DNA of 64,000 nt, from assembly GCA_030765065.1 (NCBI GenBank), contig CM060990.1:665086618-665150617 (forward strand). The letters are read 5' to 3'. Positions 11,116-22,724 of this stretch are shown piece after piece; position 1 is the stretch's first letter, and every line of letters begins with the position of its first letter. Source of the stretch: Deroplatys truncata. Lineage: Eukaryota; Arthropoda; Insecta; Mantodea; Mantidae. A program made the position numbers and the translations under genes. The notes under the pieces were generated by a model. It saw only the letters and a program-made list of their open reading frames with translations. It was not told where the DNA came from and did not search any database.

Positions 11116-11789
11116 CGAGGGACATCCAGAAAGTAAAGAACAATTGCACATCACGCTCGGTGCCGGTCCCCCACCACTACAATTGCATGCACGCTAGTTA
11201 GCTCCTTACTCCACCTCGTTGAGTCGAGTTTCGTTGCTGTGAGGTCACGCCTGTCTGTTCTACAACATATCCAATTGAAAATCCCGCCAAATGCGAAGTT
11301 TTAGTGTGACTCATTTTTAAATGCACAAAGTGTTCGGCCAGCAGAAATTTATATGCAAATAATGCAAGCGTGTGATGATAATGCAATGAACGAGTCTTCA
11401 GTGAGGAAATGGTGCATCATGTTTAACCAAGGAAGAACCAGTGTGCACGACGAAGACCGGAGTGGGAGGCCATCACTCATTATGGATGAGTTGAAAGCAA
11501 ATGTTGATGAAAGAATTCAGGGTATTCACTTGCATCCGAAACTAAAGGACGTTTTGGGTGGAAAAGAGTTTCCAACCGATGAAGATCTCATAGAGGCAGT
11601 GACAGTCTGGCGGTAGAAGGGTATATATAACATTGGCATTTGATACCATGTTACAATAAATGCCAGCTATGGCGATTACATTGAGAAATAGAGTAAGGTA
11701 CTGTATCTTTGTAAATAAAGTTTTGTGTTGATAACCTTTGTTATTATTTAGTTATGCCAAATCGTTCTTTACTTTCTGGATATCCCTCG
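11116..11789 (+). mobile_element. Internally deleted mariner
   Basis: Terminal inverted repeats CGAGGGACATCCAGAAAGTA and CGAGGGATATCCAGAAAGTA (from the right end, reversed) lie directly inside TA dinucleotides (11114-11115, 11790-11791), the Tc1/mariner target. The 674-bp element keeps the N-terminal HTH part of a mariner transposase and, joined directly to it, the extreme C-terminal tail. The DDD catalytic core is gone, so it can move only in trans. Confidence 0.85.
11353..11616 (+). pseudogene. Mariner transposase remnant, HTH fused to tail
   Basis: An 87-codon reading frame. The first half (SVRKWCIMFNQGRTSVHDED, then RSGRPSLI) matches the second helix-turn-helix region and the GRP linker of mariner transposases, of the kind also seen in SETMAR-like proteins. 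The second half (LKDVLGGKEF, then TDEDLIEAVTVW) matches the segment that normally follows the third catalytic Asp. All residues between, including every catalytic Asp, are missing. A full mariner transposase is about 345 residues. The join is in frame, which points to one clean internal deletion. A DNA-binding product could still be made, but nothing shows that it is. Confidence 0.75.
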
Positions 11790-11791
11790 TA

Positions 11792-11990
11792 TATGCAAGT
11801 GTGGTCTACTAAATGCACATAGTTCAAAGAAAACGTTTTGTTCCATTGCATTTTATTACGCAAAGGTGTTAGAAAATCAAGTTTTCGCTTCGTAGATAAT
11901 TTGCAATAGTATACTTTAAAGAATAACAAATACGGCATTTAAAGCGATATTATTCTAGTGAAGCTAAAGCTATAGCCACTGCTTTTGCCG
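11792..11990. other. Short spacer
   Basis: Nothing recognised. Confidence 0.4.
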
Positions 11991-11995
11991 GGAAA

Positions 11996-12800
11996 GCTTC
12001 CAATCTTTGTTTAAAACGTGACGTAACGTGGCTTGACTTGACGCGACGTAAAGTAAAGGTTTAACACACAGCATTAACTAGAGCTATTTAGGCTTCACTT
12101 AACGTAATTTAAAGGAGTTTGTCAATGCCAGTCTTTTCCTTCCCGCTACGTTAAGTGCCATTGCCGACTAATTCTTAACGTTCAATGTGGAGCAAAACTT
12201 TTTGTATTTCTCTATGAAATTATTTGCAATTCCATGCTGTCTTTTTGTTTTCTAAACATCTCGCAGGAAACAGAAGATATTCAGGTCTAACCTAACACAG
12301 TAAAATGGGCGCTAGCTTGTCAGTTGAAGTGGTTAGCCATATCAGCCTCGTTTGTGGAACGTTAAGTTACTAACCAGAGGTAATTAAATACTGTTAAGTT
12401 ACAGCAACTGCACCTTAAATAAACAATTTAGGGACGTTTCTTTACTTCATGTTACTCGCGTCACTGTAAGTCACGTTACGTTAAGTCTATCATAGTTTAC
12501 CTTAAGAAAATATCAGTTGCAAAAACCAGATCTTTGTTTCCGTAATCTTTTGGATTAAGGGTACTGGGTACTGGTATTAATTTAAAACAATTTAGCGGCA
12601 TTTTTGCAACATAATTATTGCATAAAATTAATTTACTTAGACATACATCACTAACGTTTCAACAAAAAAATAAATTTAAAAAATTAAATTCCAGTGCCAT
12701 GCTAAATCTCCCATGGTGTGAAAATTTGGAGAGTTTAAACGTTTAAATTTTGCGTATTATTTCTCATATGTGGTTTTCAAACAAAGATTGAATCTTGTAC
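11996..12800. repeat. Fold-back element with nested inverted repeats
   Basis: Outer arms: TTCCAATCTTTGTTTAAAA near 12000 pairs with the inverted copy of TTCAATCTTTGTTTGAAAA near 12790. Inner arms: the ACGTAACGTGGCTTGACTTG region (12017-12065) pairs imperfectly with the ACTTCATG...CACGTTACGTTAAG region (12431-12490). There is no coding sequence. This is probably an old nonautonomous DNA element. Exact ends and target duplication are not clear. Confidence 0.4.
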
Positions 12801-12804
12801 AGCA

Positions 12805-13510
12805 CAAACGTCATTCCTGGAAGAAGAGAAAGAAAGTATGTCACACTTTTAATTTTGTATTAAACCCCTAAACCTCCAAAACTACAGTTGATATCAAGAA
12901 AAGACTTCAGATATCTTCATCAAGTCGAACGAACGTATACTGAAAATCCCAAAAAAAGTTAGATTAGGAGAAAATAAAGTTTTAGGATTTCACGCGATAT
13001 TTGCATACGCCTACAGATGGCCATTTAAACGTCGAGTTTGGCCACAGAAAGGCAAAACCGTAACTTGATTGTGGTTATACAATTTTTGAGGATCCTTATT
13101 AAAAATTAAAAGTTAATTTTTTTCATCGAGTACTATAAATTGCAGGTGGACTATGGAATGCGTGGTCGGATTGAAGGGTTTAAGAAGCGACCGAATGAGC
13201 TAGATATCCTAAAACCAGACATAATGACGTTAAGGTTACAAGCAGCTGCGTTAAATTAGAATTTAAACTATCTTACGATTGCTATTATCGATATTCGAGT
13301 CACCATCACAGCTGAATTTTGCACAGTATAGCAGTGTTTTACGAATGTAATAGTTTTAGCATAAAGCACACTATATCGCGTAGTAATTACTGAAGTTTCT
13401 GTATTTAAAAAGTAAACATTTTATTTACAGTTGGGGACAATATAATTTGTAATGTATAAAATGTTCCGGAGATCGCTGAAACAGAAGAATAGAGGTTTCA
13501 AGTGGCTTGA
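12805..13510. other. AT-rich spacer
   Basis: No recognised feature. Confidence 0.4.
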
Positions 13511-13516
13511 TATACT

Positions 13517-13883
13517 ATACAGGATGGACCATTTAAGTTGAGACTGTACAATATCTCCAAAACTAGGTGTTGTAGAAAGAAATGTCTTGAATAAAAGTTG
13601 CTTGATATTACGGGGGAAAGCAAATGCATTAGTCGTGTTTTATTTGGAGGACGCTGTGATGGTCGTTTTAGGGACAATTTAATTTGACCCTAATTGTAGG
13701 TTTGCCTTAAAGGAATTAAATTTGTCCTATAACGACTATCATAACGTCCTCGAAACAAAACACAACTGATGGCATTTACTTTCTCCCACAATATCAAATA
13801 ACTTTTATTAAGGAGATTTCCTTCAACAACGCTTAGTTATGGGGATATTGTACAGTCTCAACTTAAATGGTCCATTCTGTATA
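13517..13883. mobile_element. Palindromic MITE (zeta), full copy
   Basis: Almost the whole 367 bp is an inverted repeat. The left arm begins ATACAGGATGGACCATTTAA and the right arm, reversed, begins ATACAGAATGGACCATTTAA. The arms stay alignable for about 170 bp to a short unpaired centre near 13700. TA flanks suggest a Tc1/mariner-type target. A half copy lies at 40017-40185. There is no ORF. Confidence 0.75.
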
Positions 13884-13884
13884 T

Positions 13885-16025
13885 ACATATTACGGTGAAA
13901 GAAAGTGTATCCCTATCCTTTAAACAGAGACAAATGTCAACGAATACTATGAAAAAAAGTTTGAGAACCTGTCATACACGTTACTTGGCAACCTCGCGCT
14001 TTCCGTGCAGATGGGTGAGAAAGTTTGAGCTCGAGGGATAAGATGACGGGTGACTCACAGAAGAATACATATTCAGTTTCCGATGTCGGCTGCGAATGTG
14101 TTATTAATTTACAGAAATTATAAAGGCCTTTGTTAGTTGTATTTAATTCCCAAGATAGTTTTTGTAACTGCAGCTTAATGTATAATGAAGGCTGCTAAAA
14201 CAGAAATATATTTGTGTTAACGTTGGAGGAGACAAAGTAAACAAGTGTTTTAACTTGATGCACTGAAGATGTACACAAAATATTTACAATAATATTTAAG
14301 AAACATATATATAATAAGGAAACTTGCACTTTTTTACTTATTAATTATCTCAAAAACCAAAATGAGTGTGTTTGTTTCACAAATAAGAAAAATAGTGATG
14401 CTACACAAAGTATACTAAAATCAACGCATATTTTTGTGGTTTTAAATATTGAGTAATATGAGGCAAAATAAAAATGGCATAATGTTAGTAGTGTAGGGCC
14501 AGAGGATGGAAATACTGGTGACAGCAGACACTTAGGAAGAAACAGAAAATAATTAAAAATGTAGTATATCAACTCTATCGTATATTTATATCTGATATCC
14601 CGTATATGCACTACTTTCGCTGAAGTGTTAAAAATTAAAGTTGTATAAGGTTCATTTGCCCCTGTGCAAAACCCATGCAACGATATTAGAAACGTTTACA
14701 ACACTCTTCTTATCCCTCGCCCTTCTCTTATTGCCTCTCCATACAAGGACCACATAATCTTCCTATTCTAATTTAAGTGATCCAGTATATCTACAAAACT
14801 CTGAAGCAACTTGCCTCCAAACATCTGCATGCAGGTATTGGAACTGCTTTCCTGAAGTCGAAGGTGTGCCTGCCAAATTTTACACGCCGTAAAAATGGAC
14901 ATTTCGGGGTGATAGCCTTCTTAAACCGTGGCTGACAATCAACCAAGTAAAAGGAACTCCAAATGGAAAACCGGTCCCTAGAGAGAGGTTGTGTATCGCG
15001 GGCTGGGTTCCCATTCACATTTCAAATACGCTTGTAAATTACACACTGTCTGCTGGGCGTTCAAAATCATTTTTATTAACTCGTTAGTGACACAATAGAC
15101 GTTTTTCCAAGGCGTTCTGCAGCAGCAAAGCTGTAGCTTTCTCTAGCCCCTATGGCGGTTAGACAGTTCTATGTATGCTAGCAACATTCGCATTAAACTC
15201 CCTTTGTAAAATCACGAATATGCACGTTTTATTTCTGTTACGATATACGGAATATTGCTAAACCATGTGTATGTGGCTGTAGATGACGGAATGTCCGCTG
15301 AATTCTACTCCTGGGGCGTAGGAAGTTTTGAAAGCGCTCATTGGTCGTGCTGTAGGAAAACAGGAACAGCTGTGTAATGTGTTGTTTGTATGTTGCTGCG
15401 AACGTTGTCGTGAATGCATGCATTATAGTGTGAGGCCATTGATTGTATAGCATGTTTGAAGATCATTTGATCCCACAGACCTCGATTTTCACCACTGAGG
15501 ATGTAAAATCAGGCAGCTGGCATGTAATACATCCATTGAATCGAAGAGAATCTCGTTGCAGGAATTACTGTATTATCTGAAACTATTTGTTATACTGAGT
15601 TTTCTACAGCCTATGACAACCAGTGCTCCGGCGCTGTATTTTGTGGAATGCATTGATACGACTATTCGAGCATTATCAGTGATAACTGAATTCATAATGC
15701 TATTTTTATTTTTTTACTTTTCTAAATAAATTTTACTTGGTGTTCTCTATCCCATCAGCTTTACAATAATTCTCTAACATCACTTTTTCTGTGTACTGCA
15801 AGGTAGAAATTAAACTATTCGTGTTAAATATTATTAGTGTATGCTTTAGTAATTAGTATTCTGGATTCGAAGAAATTGAACACTCGTCTTGCTGGTAAAT
15901 ACATTGAAATAAGCAACAGGAACCTGCAAATGTAGGTTAGAACCTTAGAAGGAAGCTTCTCTCGTATACAGAATGAATTCGCTTTGCTTCCTTGTTGCAG
16001 CCCCTCTTCTACAAATCTGCTTATA
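13885..16025. other. Spacer, no recognised gene
   Basis: About 2.1 kb of AT-rich DNA. The 111-codon minus ORF at 14345-14680 and the 75-codon minus ORF at 14791-15018 have no recognisable motif and biased composition. I see no repeat shared with the rest of the window. Confidence 0.35.
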
Positions 16026-16030
16026 TTGTA

Positions 16031-17146
16031 CAAACATCACCAAAGAAAATCTTCGGCGGATTTTATATCGTCCTTTTGAGGCGTGTCCTTCACCTTACCT
16101 ATCGCAGAGCGTGGTGGCTTGATAACACAGCAATAAGGGGGAAAAGAGGGGAGGTTGATGTCTTTGCTTTTTCTGGTGTTATTGAAACCAAAACATGTTT
16201 ATTGTCTCAGAACCAGTCATGCCGTATACTAGCGAAATTACTCGTAGACGTATTGTGGGTATGTGGGAGGCTGGTCGTACTGTTACAGCAATTGCAACGG
16301 CAGTGCATAAAAGTGTTTTTATAGTAAATTGCTGAATAAAAATACTCCAAGAAAGTGGGGAAGACGGTCTACATACTCGTCAGAAAGTGGGACTCCCCTT
16401 AAAACATCCGCAGATGATGACATTGGTTTACTAAATGCAAATTACTCGTTTGTTATAATTGACTGATCATGTTTAGAAACTAGAGGTAAATATGTATATG
16501 GTTTACCGAATATGGCTACATATTATGACAATAAAATTCGGTTATATTTTTGTCTATAATCCTGTTGTATACCTATGATCAGCAATATGTTAGTAAAGGT
16601 ATATTAACCAATTGTAGTCAGAATTAAAGGGAAAACATGCTGCTTTATTTATTTATTATTATTTATGTTTGGTTCTATGCAGCAACAAGTATTGATACCA
16701 CTGTGAGAATACAGTTCTGTTTATTTTTTGTTGTAAGGTATTGCTGTGCATTTAATGAATACCTTTCAAGCCTTAATTTGAAAATCTTCTCACACTGCAC
16801 ATTCTACATTTCGCAACCTGGGCGCTCATCAAGTTTTCCCCTTAGCTATAAACCCTTTCAAAGGCGTGTCCTGCACTAGCCGATAAGGTATGGGCTGCCA
16901 ATCATGATAAAGAGGTCTGTATGACAAACTGAATGCACTCACTGTACCTCTTTCTTTTTTAGCCAATACGATCAAGAGCGTAAACATATATTTCGTTTCT
17001 ACGCCATTTTGTAGCCTTTGTTGAGGTTATTGGTGTAACTATTTAGCAGGAGTGGCGCATCCTTGCACCGTGCCCTAAAGCAAGTACAACTATAAATAAT
17101 GTGACGTAGACGCGAGGTGCAATGAGATTTTCTTCGGCGCTCTTTT
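16031..17146 (+). mobile_element. Tc1-like TIR element (epsilon), copy 1
   Basis: About 1.1 kb, alignable end to end with 52092-53246. The ends are inverted: CATCACCAAAGAAAATC at the left and GCGCCGAAGAAAATC reversed from the right. Inside, at about 16240-16420, lies the start of a Tc1-type transposase in broken frames. The remainder is non-coding and contains a second, direct copy of the AGGCGTGTCCT block. Confidence 0.7.
16238..16430 (+). pseudogene. Tc1-type transposase N-terminal remnant
   Basis: The translated pieces read IVGMWEAGRTVTAIATAV and, in another frame, KTSADDD-like residues. Together they match the first HTH of Tc1-family transposases (the 'GMWEAG...AIA' helix) and the 'GRPRKTS' linker. 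Stops and frame changes interrupt it, and no DDE catalytic part follows. The same fragment survives in the copy at 52287-52480. The shared remnant shows both copies come from one already-deleted parent. Confidence 0.6.
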
Positions 17147-17149
17147 CAC

Positions 17150-18520
17150 AATGCAGCACATGATGGAAAAAAGTAGCTTACGTCTTAGAAATGTTTCTCC
17201 AAAGGAATTCTTAAAATGGCCCAACGTCAGTACGAATAAACGCATCACCCGGTCATAGCGTCAAATTCCGGATGCCCTGATGTATCCTTGGAGGATTGCG
17301 TTTTCAAATCACCCATCCCATCCGCCATTTTTAGCAATTAAGCGTAGGTAAAAGAACAACAACAACTTGCGCATCATATAAAATAAGAGTTGTAAAGTGT
17401 GCTGTAGAGGGAAATGGAAAAGTCTCCGGACCCATGATCATAAAATGCGTTTTCTAAATGCAAATAGCGTTAATCAGTGATGTTTTGGCATATATTTTTA
17501 TTAGAGAATATACATATAGCTCGTGTTGAGACGATGCTTTTGCTTATAAATCACCGTTTTCTTTTTAATGTCGAAATACCTTAAATCTTAACAAAACGAT
17601 ACAAGTCTAAAATGTCCTGAAAATTACATGCTTTACTAGTATGAATTTCTTTACTCACGCACTTTTCTAAAACGCGTTACTACTCGAATTTATGATCGAG
17701 TTATACCGCGCAAGTTAAGCGTCATCTTCTGGTTAATCATTTTTTCAACATTTTCTGTACGCGATTGTGTCTGGAACATCTCTTCTACTATTTTGAAGAA
17801 CAGGCTTCTTTATTAGTAAGGGGCGGATATAGAGTGACCGTTTTTATGGGGTTAACTTACATAGTACTGTAGTCTGTTTATGTCGAAGGAGAGAGGGTGA
17901 GTCCAGATGTAAACAATAGGCGCGTGTCTGCAGTGCTCATACAGGTTGTATCAAAAGAAAATGCGGAAATTGCCGAAAGTGAACGTTCTCCGTTTCTCAA
18001 TTAAACAAAAGCTATACCGTGAGAAACTCCTTTCGACATCGCGAGAGGTAATAGGTGCATACGAATAATGCACTATCTGTTTGCGAAGCGGAACATCATG
18101 CCTTCTACGGAATATTTCTTTACCCACCGTCTGTACCTAGGGGACACGTGCCAAGACAGTATCTGCTATCGGATTTGTCACCATTTTAATTACGGAAAAA
18201 GCATGTATTACATTTTGAACTATTGGTTACAATTATGCACAAAACGGTATTAATTAGAAGTAAATACATGTAGCTAGTATATATTTTTAGCTCTATGCTC
18301 ATTGACTTTGGAATTGCTCTTTTAACTAAGTATAGAAAGCTTAGTCGTTACAATTTATCAACACAAATAACAATGTAATAAAATATTTACATTGTGTTCT
18401 ATGCTATGCAGTGAATCCTTAATTACGATAATTATTTTGGAGAAATTATGTGAAATAGTAATAATTACATTCTATGGGCAAAAAATGTCGCTGTTAAAAG
18501 CGTTGATTAATATTAATAAT
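17150..18520. other. Spacer, no recognised gene
   Basis: No supported feature. Short ORFs such as 18068-18253 have no recognisable motif. Confidence 0.35.
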
Positions 18521-18522
18521 GA

Positions 18523-18806
18523 TCCCGTGACGCTACAGCCCATAAAGGGCCTTAACCTACCGCCCTCATGCCCATGTATGCACGGCAGAGGAGGGCGATC
18601 ATCCAGCCGTTAAGGGGAGGTGTTGTGCCCAGCATCACTCATCCCCCCAACTAGAATCCTGGCTTCCTTGGGCGGGATCGCTGCCTATCGTAGCTCCTCA
18701 CTTTCCTCACGATGCTCTGTGGGCATCGGTCCTATAAACGGGACCTAAATCCGCACCTCCATGGGTGGGATTGAACCCTGTTGCAACCACGCTCTAGTCC
18801 ACGTCG
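18523..18806 (-). repeat. SINE B copy 1
   Basis: It shares 'cgctacagcccataaagggc', 'gagggcgatcatccagccg', 'ctcctcactttcctcacga', 'tgggcatcggtcctat' and 'atgggtgggattgaacc' with 22382-22686 and 36036-36350. The tRNA-like part is at the right end on the minus strand, where GGTTCAATCCC is the B box. Confidence 0.7.
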
Positions 18807-18809
18807 CAG

Positions 18810-19660
18810 GACTAAAAAGGTTGACTCATTGGTCAAAAACACCTTAATTTACCTATACCAGATGGTGGTAACGATATAAGCTTTCGAAATATTCATTCAG
18901 TCCACTATTCGAATTGTTTACCATAAGTAATCTTCACACCGCTAGTGTCGTGTTTATCTGCAATACTGAAACACGTGCGGTTTCTAAAACTTTCCGTTAA
19001 TATTAATCTGTATTGTTTAACCGTAATCCCTCCCAGTGCAGCTTTGGAACTAATACGATACAAGGAACGAAATTAAAGGAATACGATAATTTTCATTACA
19101 CTACCTTTAGTGAATTCCTTTTTTTCAGACTAATTTTAATTGCAAATCCACGCACGTTTCCCTTATTACCATAGTATTACATTAAAGCTTTAACTGCGCA
19201 TTAGGCACTGAAGCTTTGTGTTCGCTAATTACAATTAAAAACCAAAGTATTCCAGGTGGAGCAAAGAGTTTTACGTTTCATATTCGCGACACACCCGCCT
19301 TTAAAACCGTAGCATAGAACCATCTTAACGATCTTCCCACATTCGTCCTGGGCTTTGTGTTTTTAACTATTGGCTTATTGATTTCATCCGGTGTGACAGT
19401 CCAATTATGTCTCCGTGTGGCAATTAGGAGTGTTAGTGAAACAGAATTGAGATACTTCAGTTTCTTAATTAATTGAGTGTGGTTCGACTGTTTTTTAATA
19501 TCGTACCGGGATACTTGTCTAAATATATAGGACAATGAGAACATCCCGGTGGTTGCAATGTTTTGTGGAATAATTGTTGTTTTAATAGACTTTTCCTGTA
19601 GTTCCTACGTAATCGGTGGGTATTCTTAAACTCAGTTTCTTTTGAAATGAATTAAATTAA
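18810..19660. other. AT-rich spacer
   Basis: No supported feature. The 88-codon minus ORF at 19278-19544 shows no motif. Confidence 0.35.
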
Positions 19661-19667
19661 ATTAAAT

Positions 19668-20828
19668 TAAATTGAGTTTCATTTATAGATGTTCTTTCAG
19701 AGGCTTTATCCGGCTTGAGGTTCTTTTATGTGCCGTAAATCTTGAAGATTTGTTGTTGCTACGTATAGAAAAGCCGATTTGAAGTCTGTGTTGTATTATA
19801 TTTCAACTTTGGGAACCGAACACTTGACATTTGTTTGCAACCGCACGTATGGTACCTGGTTTCCGGTAGCCTTCGCCCCAAATGTACTTTCAGGTGGCCT
19901 TAGACCCAAGTTTAAAAATAATAGCTTTGTAATTTGACTGTTTCTTTAGATATTATATATTTTATGTTTGCCTCTGCTGCGTCAGTATTTATTTTAGAGA
20001 CATGGATATCTTGGCAGGGCGTGATGCGACAAGAATGTAGGCTTACACAGACTTTAAGTTTTAATTCACTCGTTTTTGTTTATCCTAGACACAAATTAAA
20101 TAGCACTTCACTGATATAGAGAGCTGTGAGATTATTTTATTTAATACTTGCACTTTTTCGTCTCGCACGAATAAATATTAAAGCTCTCAAGGACGCAAAA
20201 GCAACGCATCCAGTTATGAGCATACACTGCAGGCAACTGAATTGATTTCAACCGTCTAAACTTGTAAATTTCTGTATTTCAAGTATCTGATTGGCTAATC
20301 CTACTCCAATAGAATACCTGCATTTAACTAAAGCTTTTCTGGTTGTTGATTGGCTATTTTTAAACTGTCTCAAAATTTACATTATTGCTACTCTAATAAT
20401 GACTAGTAGCATTTAAACTTCCTTACTCATTATTGCCTCAAGATTACCTCATTGTTAGCAACTTTAAACTTATTATTCTCACAGCTCCTACATTATTAAA
20501 TTACGTAATATATTCACATAACATTATTGAACATGTATACAATAATATAAGCATATGCAATGACTGTTACATACATTTTACAAATTGTTACATACACATA
20601 TTGCTTAAAGGCGGGCTGTTATTGAATTTACATATTATATAATTAGACTGAAATTATTTAAGTGTTAAAAACATTGCCTCAATTACAACGGGACCACCGG
20701 CTTTACTTCCCTTCCGAAGGAAGCCATGCTAAGGATTTTTACGGCCGAAAAAGCTCATCGCTCTCCACCGGATTTGAACCAGCGACCTCGGGAGCTAAAG
20801 TACCCTAGACCACGGAGGATGACTTGAA
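19668..20828 (-). repeat. SINE A copy 3, split by an alpha LTR
   Basis: The 3' part is at 19668-19742 ('attgagtttcatttatag', 'ccggcttgaggttctttta', 'gtgccgtaaatct') and the 5' part with the tRNA-like head at 20686-20828 ('ccggctttacttcccttcc', 'gatttttacggccgaaaaa', 'gatttgaaccagcgacctcg', 'accacggaggatgac'). The two halves rejoin at the expected SINE position when the LTR at 19743-20681 is removed. Confidence 0.75.
19743..20681 (+). mobile_element. Solo LTR, family alpha (copy 3), inside SINE A
   Basis: The 939-bp segment runs from TGAAGATTTG to ATTGCCTCA. The left flank is ATCT and the right flank reads ATTAC, which fits ATCT with one base lost when compared with other SINE A copies (ATCTACGAC). 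It has all family landmarks and one 5' ACGTATR module. Confidence 0.8.
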
Positions 20829-20994
20829 ATGATTGTGTTATCTTACTAATATTATAAAGATAAACAGTTTTTTTGTGAATTTATTTTATATCGCTTTAAC
20901 TACGTGGTCATAATGCGACGAATCTGTTAGGAGATATCACGTAGCTTGGTGTTAGCGGACAGTTATGCCTTCTAGGCATATCATCTTGCTTCGT

Positions 20995-21140
20995 CACGTG
21001 TCCACAGATACCTTAGTGCTGGGCAACTGTACCTACCTCTGCTTCTGTGTCGGGCAAATGGTAGCTTTGACACATCTCCACAGAGACCTTAGTGTTAGTC
21101 AACTGTATCTCTGCTTCTACACGTGCCGGGCAGATGGCAT
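20995..21140 (+). repeat. Two-unit tandem repeat, about 70 bp per unit
   Basis: Unit 1 (20998-21062) and unit 2 (21070-21139) share 'tccacaga', 'accttagtg', 'caactgta', 'ctctgcttct' and 'cgggca(a/g)atgg'. It lies directly upstream of a SINE head. Confidence 0.55.
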
Positions 21141-21260
21141 TCGGGAGGATCTGGGTTCAATTCCCGTGGGTCGACCAATCTGGCTGGGTTTTTTTCCTGG
21201 TTTTCTTCAGTCTCCAAGGTAAATACCGGATTGGATTTTTAATACCACGACCCAAAGATC
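21130..21260 (+). repeat. SINE E fragment, copy 2
   Basis: Head GGCATTCGGGAGGATCTGGG continues into the B box GGGTTCAATTCCC, then 'caatctggctgggttttttt' and 'ctggttttcttcagtctcc'. The same plan occurs at 2892-3045. Confidence 0.65.
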
Positions 21261-21599
21261 CACTTTAAGTCTAAAGCAATAGTATAAAAATATATGGTAA
21301 TAGCGAATGCCAATATTGCATTGTGTGAAGGTAATCTTGGGAAACCAGCCAACCGATTTTGGTAATTCCTTTACCATTGAAAAACACTGTTCTTCCTGAC
21401 AGACATAGACTACTAAATACCTATTTTAAGACATTAACCAGGGGACGCTTGTTTCGCCGAGTATGATTATTAGCGGATATTTCGAGCACTTTATCGAGAA
21501 CTTTGCAGATTCCTAATTCATTCCAACCTAAAAGGGGAAATGCAGATGCTTAATTTCCCTGAACTTTGTTAACAAAGAATATTTTTGTTCTGATTTTGA

Positions 21600-22095
21600 C
21601 AAATTTGGCATGCTTGCGCTTTAGAATCTGGCAAAAATTATCCTACAACTTTCAAAACCTTCCGATATCCTTGTTTTCAATCATTAGCTAACGCATCAAT
21701 GCCTTTGGCGTATAAGACAAAACTTCGTACGCCTATTTTATAGGACACAACGAAAACTATAAGTTACCTTACAATCTTCAAAAACTACTCTTGCCAATTT
21801 GTAACCCCTTATAAAGAAATCTGCAGTGTTTAACCCATCTTGTAAAAGTATTGTGTACTATAGGATCTGGCAAAAATCATAGCTACGTTACAAACTTCCA
21901 AAAGCATCTCAATCCTTATTTTCTATCATAAAGTATGTATAATCTTCTAGAAACGACTTAATGTTTATTTTCAACCCTTATAGATAAAGTTATATTGCAT
22001 GGTCAAACTCGGCACAACTTTGAGAATTTAAACTACAGGAAAGGGCGAAAATTATAGAATAACTTACTGCTTCAAAAGTTACTACGGGAATGGAG
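21600..22095 (+). repeat. Degenerate tandem repeats, period about 120 bp
   Basis: Four diverged units near 21627, 21750, 21868 and 22044 share the core 'aaaattata..taccttacaa' followed by 'cttcaaaa'. The spacing is about 120, 118 and 176 bp. This is probably an old satellite-like array, but the units are very diverged. Confidence 0.35.
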
Positions 22096-22189
22096 ATATG
22101 TTAGTTTAATGTTGCGTCAGTAACAGGGAAAATTGTAATTATTTTTTCACACATTCCGTGCGTAGGCTAAAGCTGCAAAGGTAGCATCG

Positions 22190-22255
22190 GAATGAAAAAT
22201 TCATGCTATGACATTCCCGGCTCTGGTATTGAATTTTTCAGTCTGATACGTTACA
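22190..22255 (+). repeat. SINE F fragment in a small palindrome
   Basis: The T-arm remnant 'attcccggctctgg' is flanked by 'tgaaaaattca' on the left and 'tgaatttttca' on the right, so the piece folds back on itself. The same 3' extension (TTGAATTTTTCAGT) follows the tRNA-like unit at 55120-55225. Confidence 0.45.
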
Positions 22256-22381
22256 ATTAGGAAAAAAAGCTTTTAGTGATATTTATAATGTGAAATAAAC
22301 TAGTTTAATAGTTGTGGTAACATAGCTAATTTACGTAAACTATTTTGCTATTTGATCTACAGCTATATTTTAGTAAAATAA

Positions 22382-22686
22382 TCATCCCGTAGCGCTACAG
22401 CCCAGAGGGCCTTGATCTGCCAACCCATTGCCGGCCTCACATGGGCAGAGGTGGGCGATCATCCAGCCGATATGGGGAAGTATCGCATCCCCAGCCAGAA
22501 TGTTGTCCTCCGTGGCCGGGATCGCTACCTATCGCAGCTCCTTACTTTCCTCACTATACTGAGTGGGCACTGGTCCTATACCCGGGACTTAAAATCCGCA
22601 CCCACATGGGTGGGATCGAATCCGGGCGCATTCCGTGGCCGGGAACCAGAGCTCCGTGGGCTCTAGCCCACAGCGCCACAGCGTAG
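22382..22686 (-). repeat. SINE B copy 2
   Basis: About 305 bp with all blocks of copy 1. The tRNA-like head at the right end, on the minus strand, has GGATTCGATCCC as B box. The overlapping ORFs of about 80 codons on both strands are artefacts of the GC-rich SINE. Confidence 0.75.
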
Positions 22687-22724
22687 AACTTAAAATTAGG
22701 ACAAATTGCAATTGGCCTACAAGA

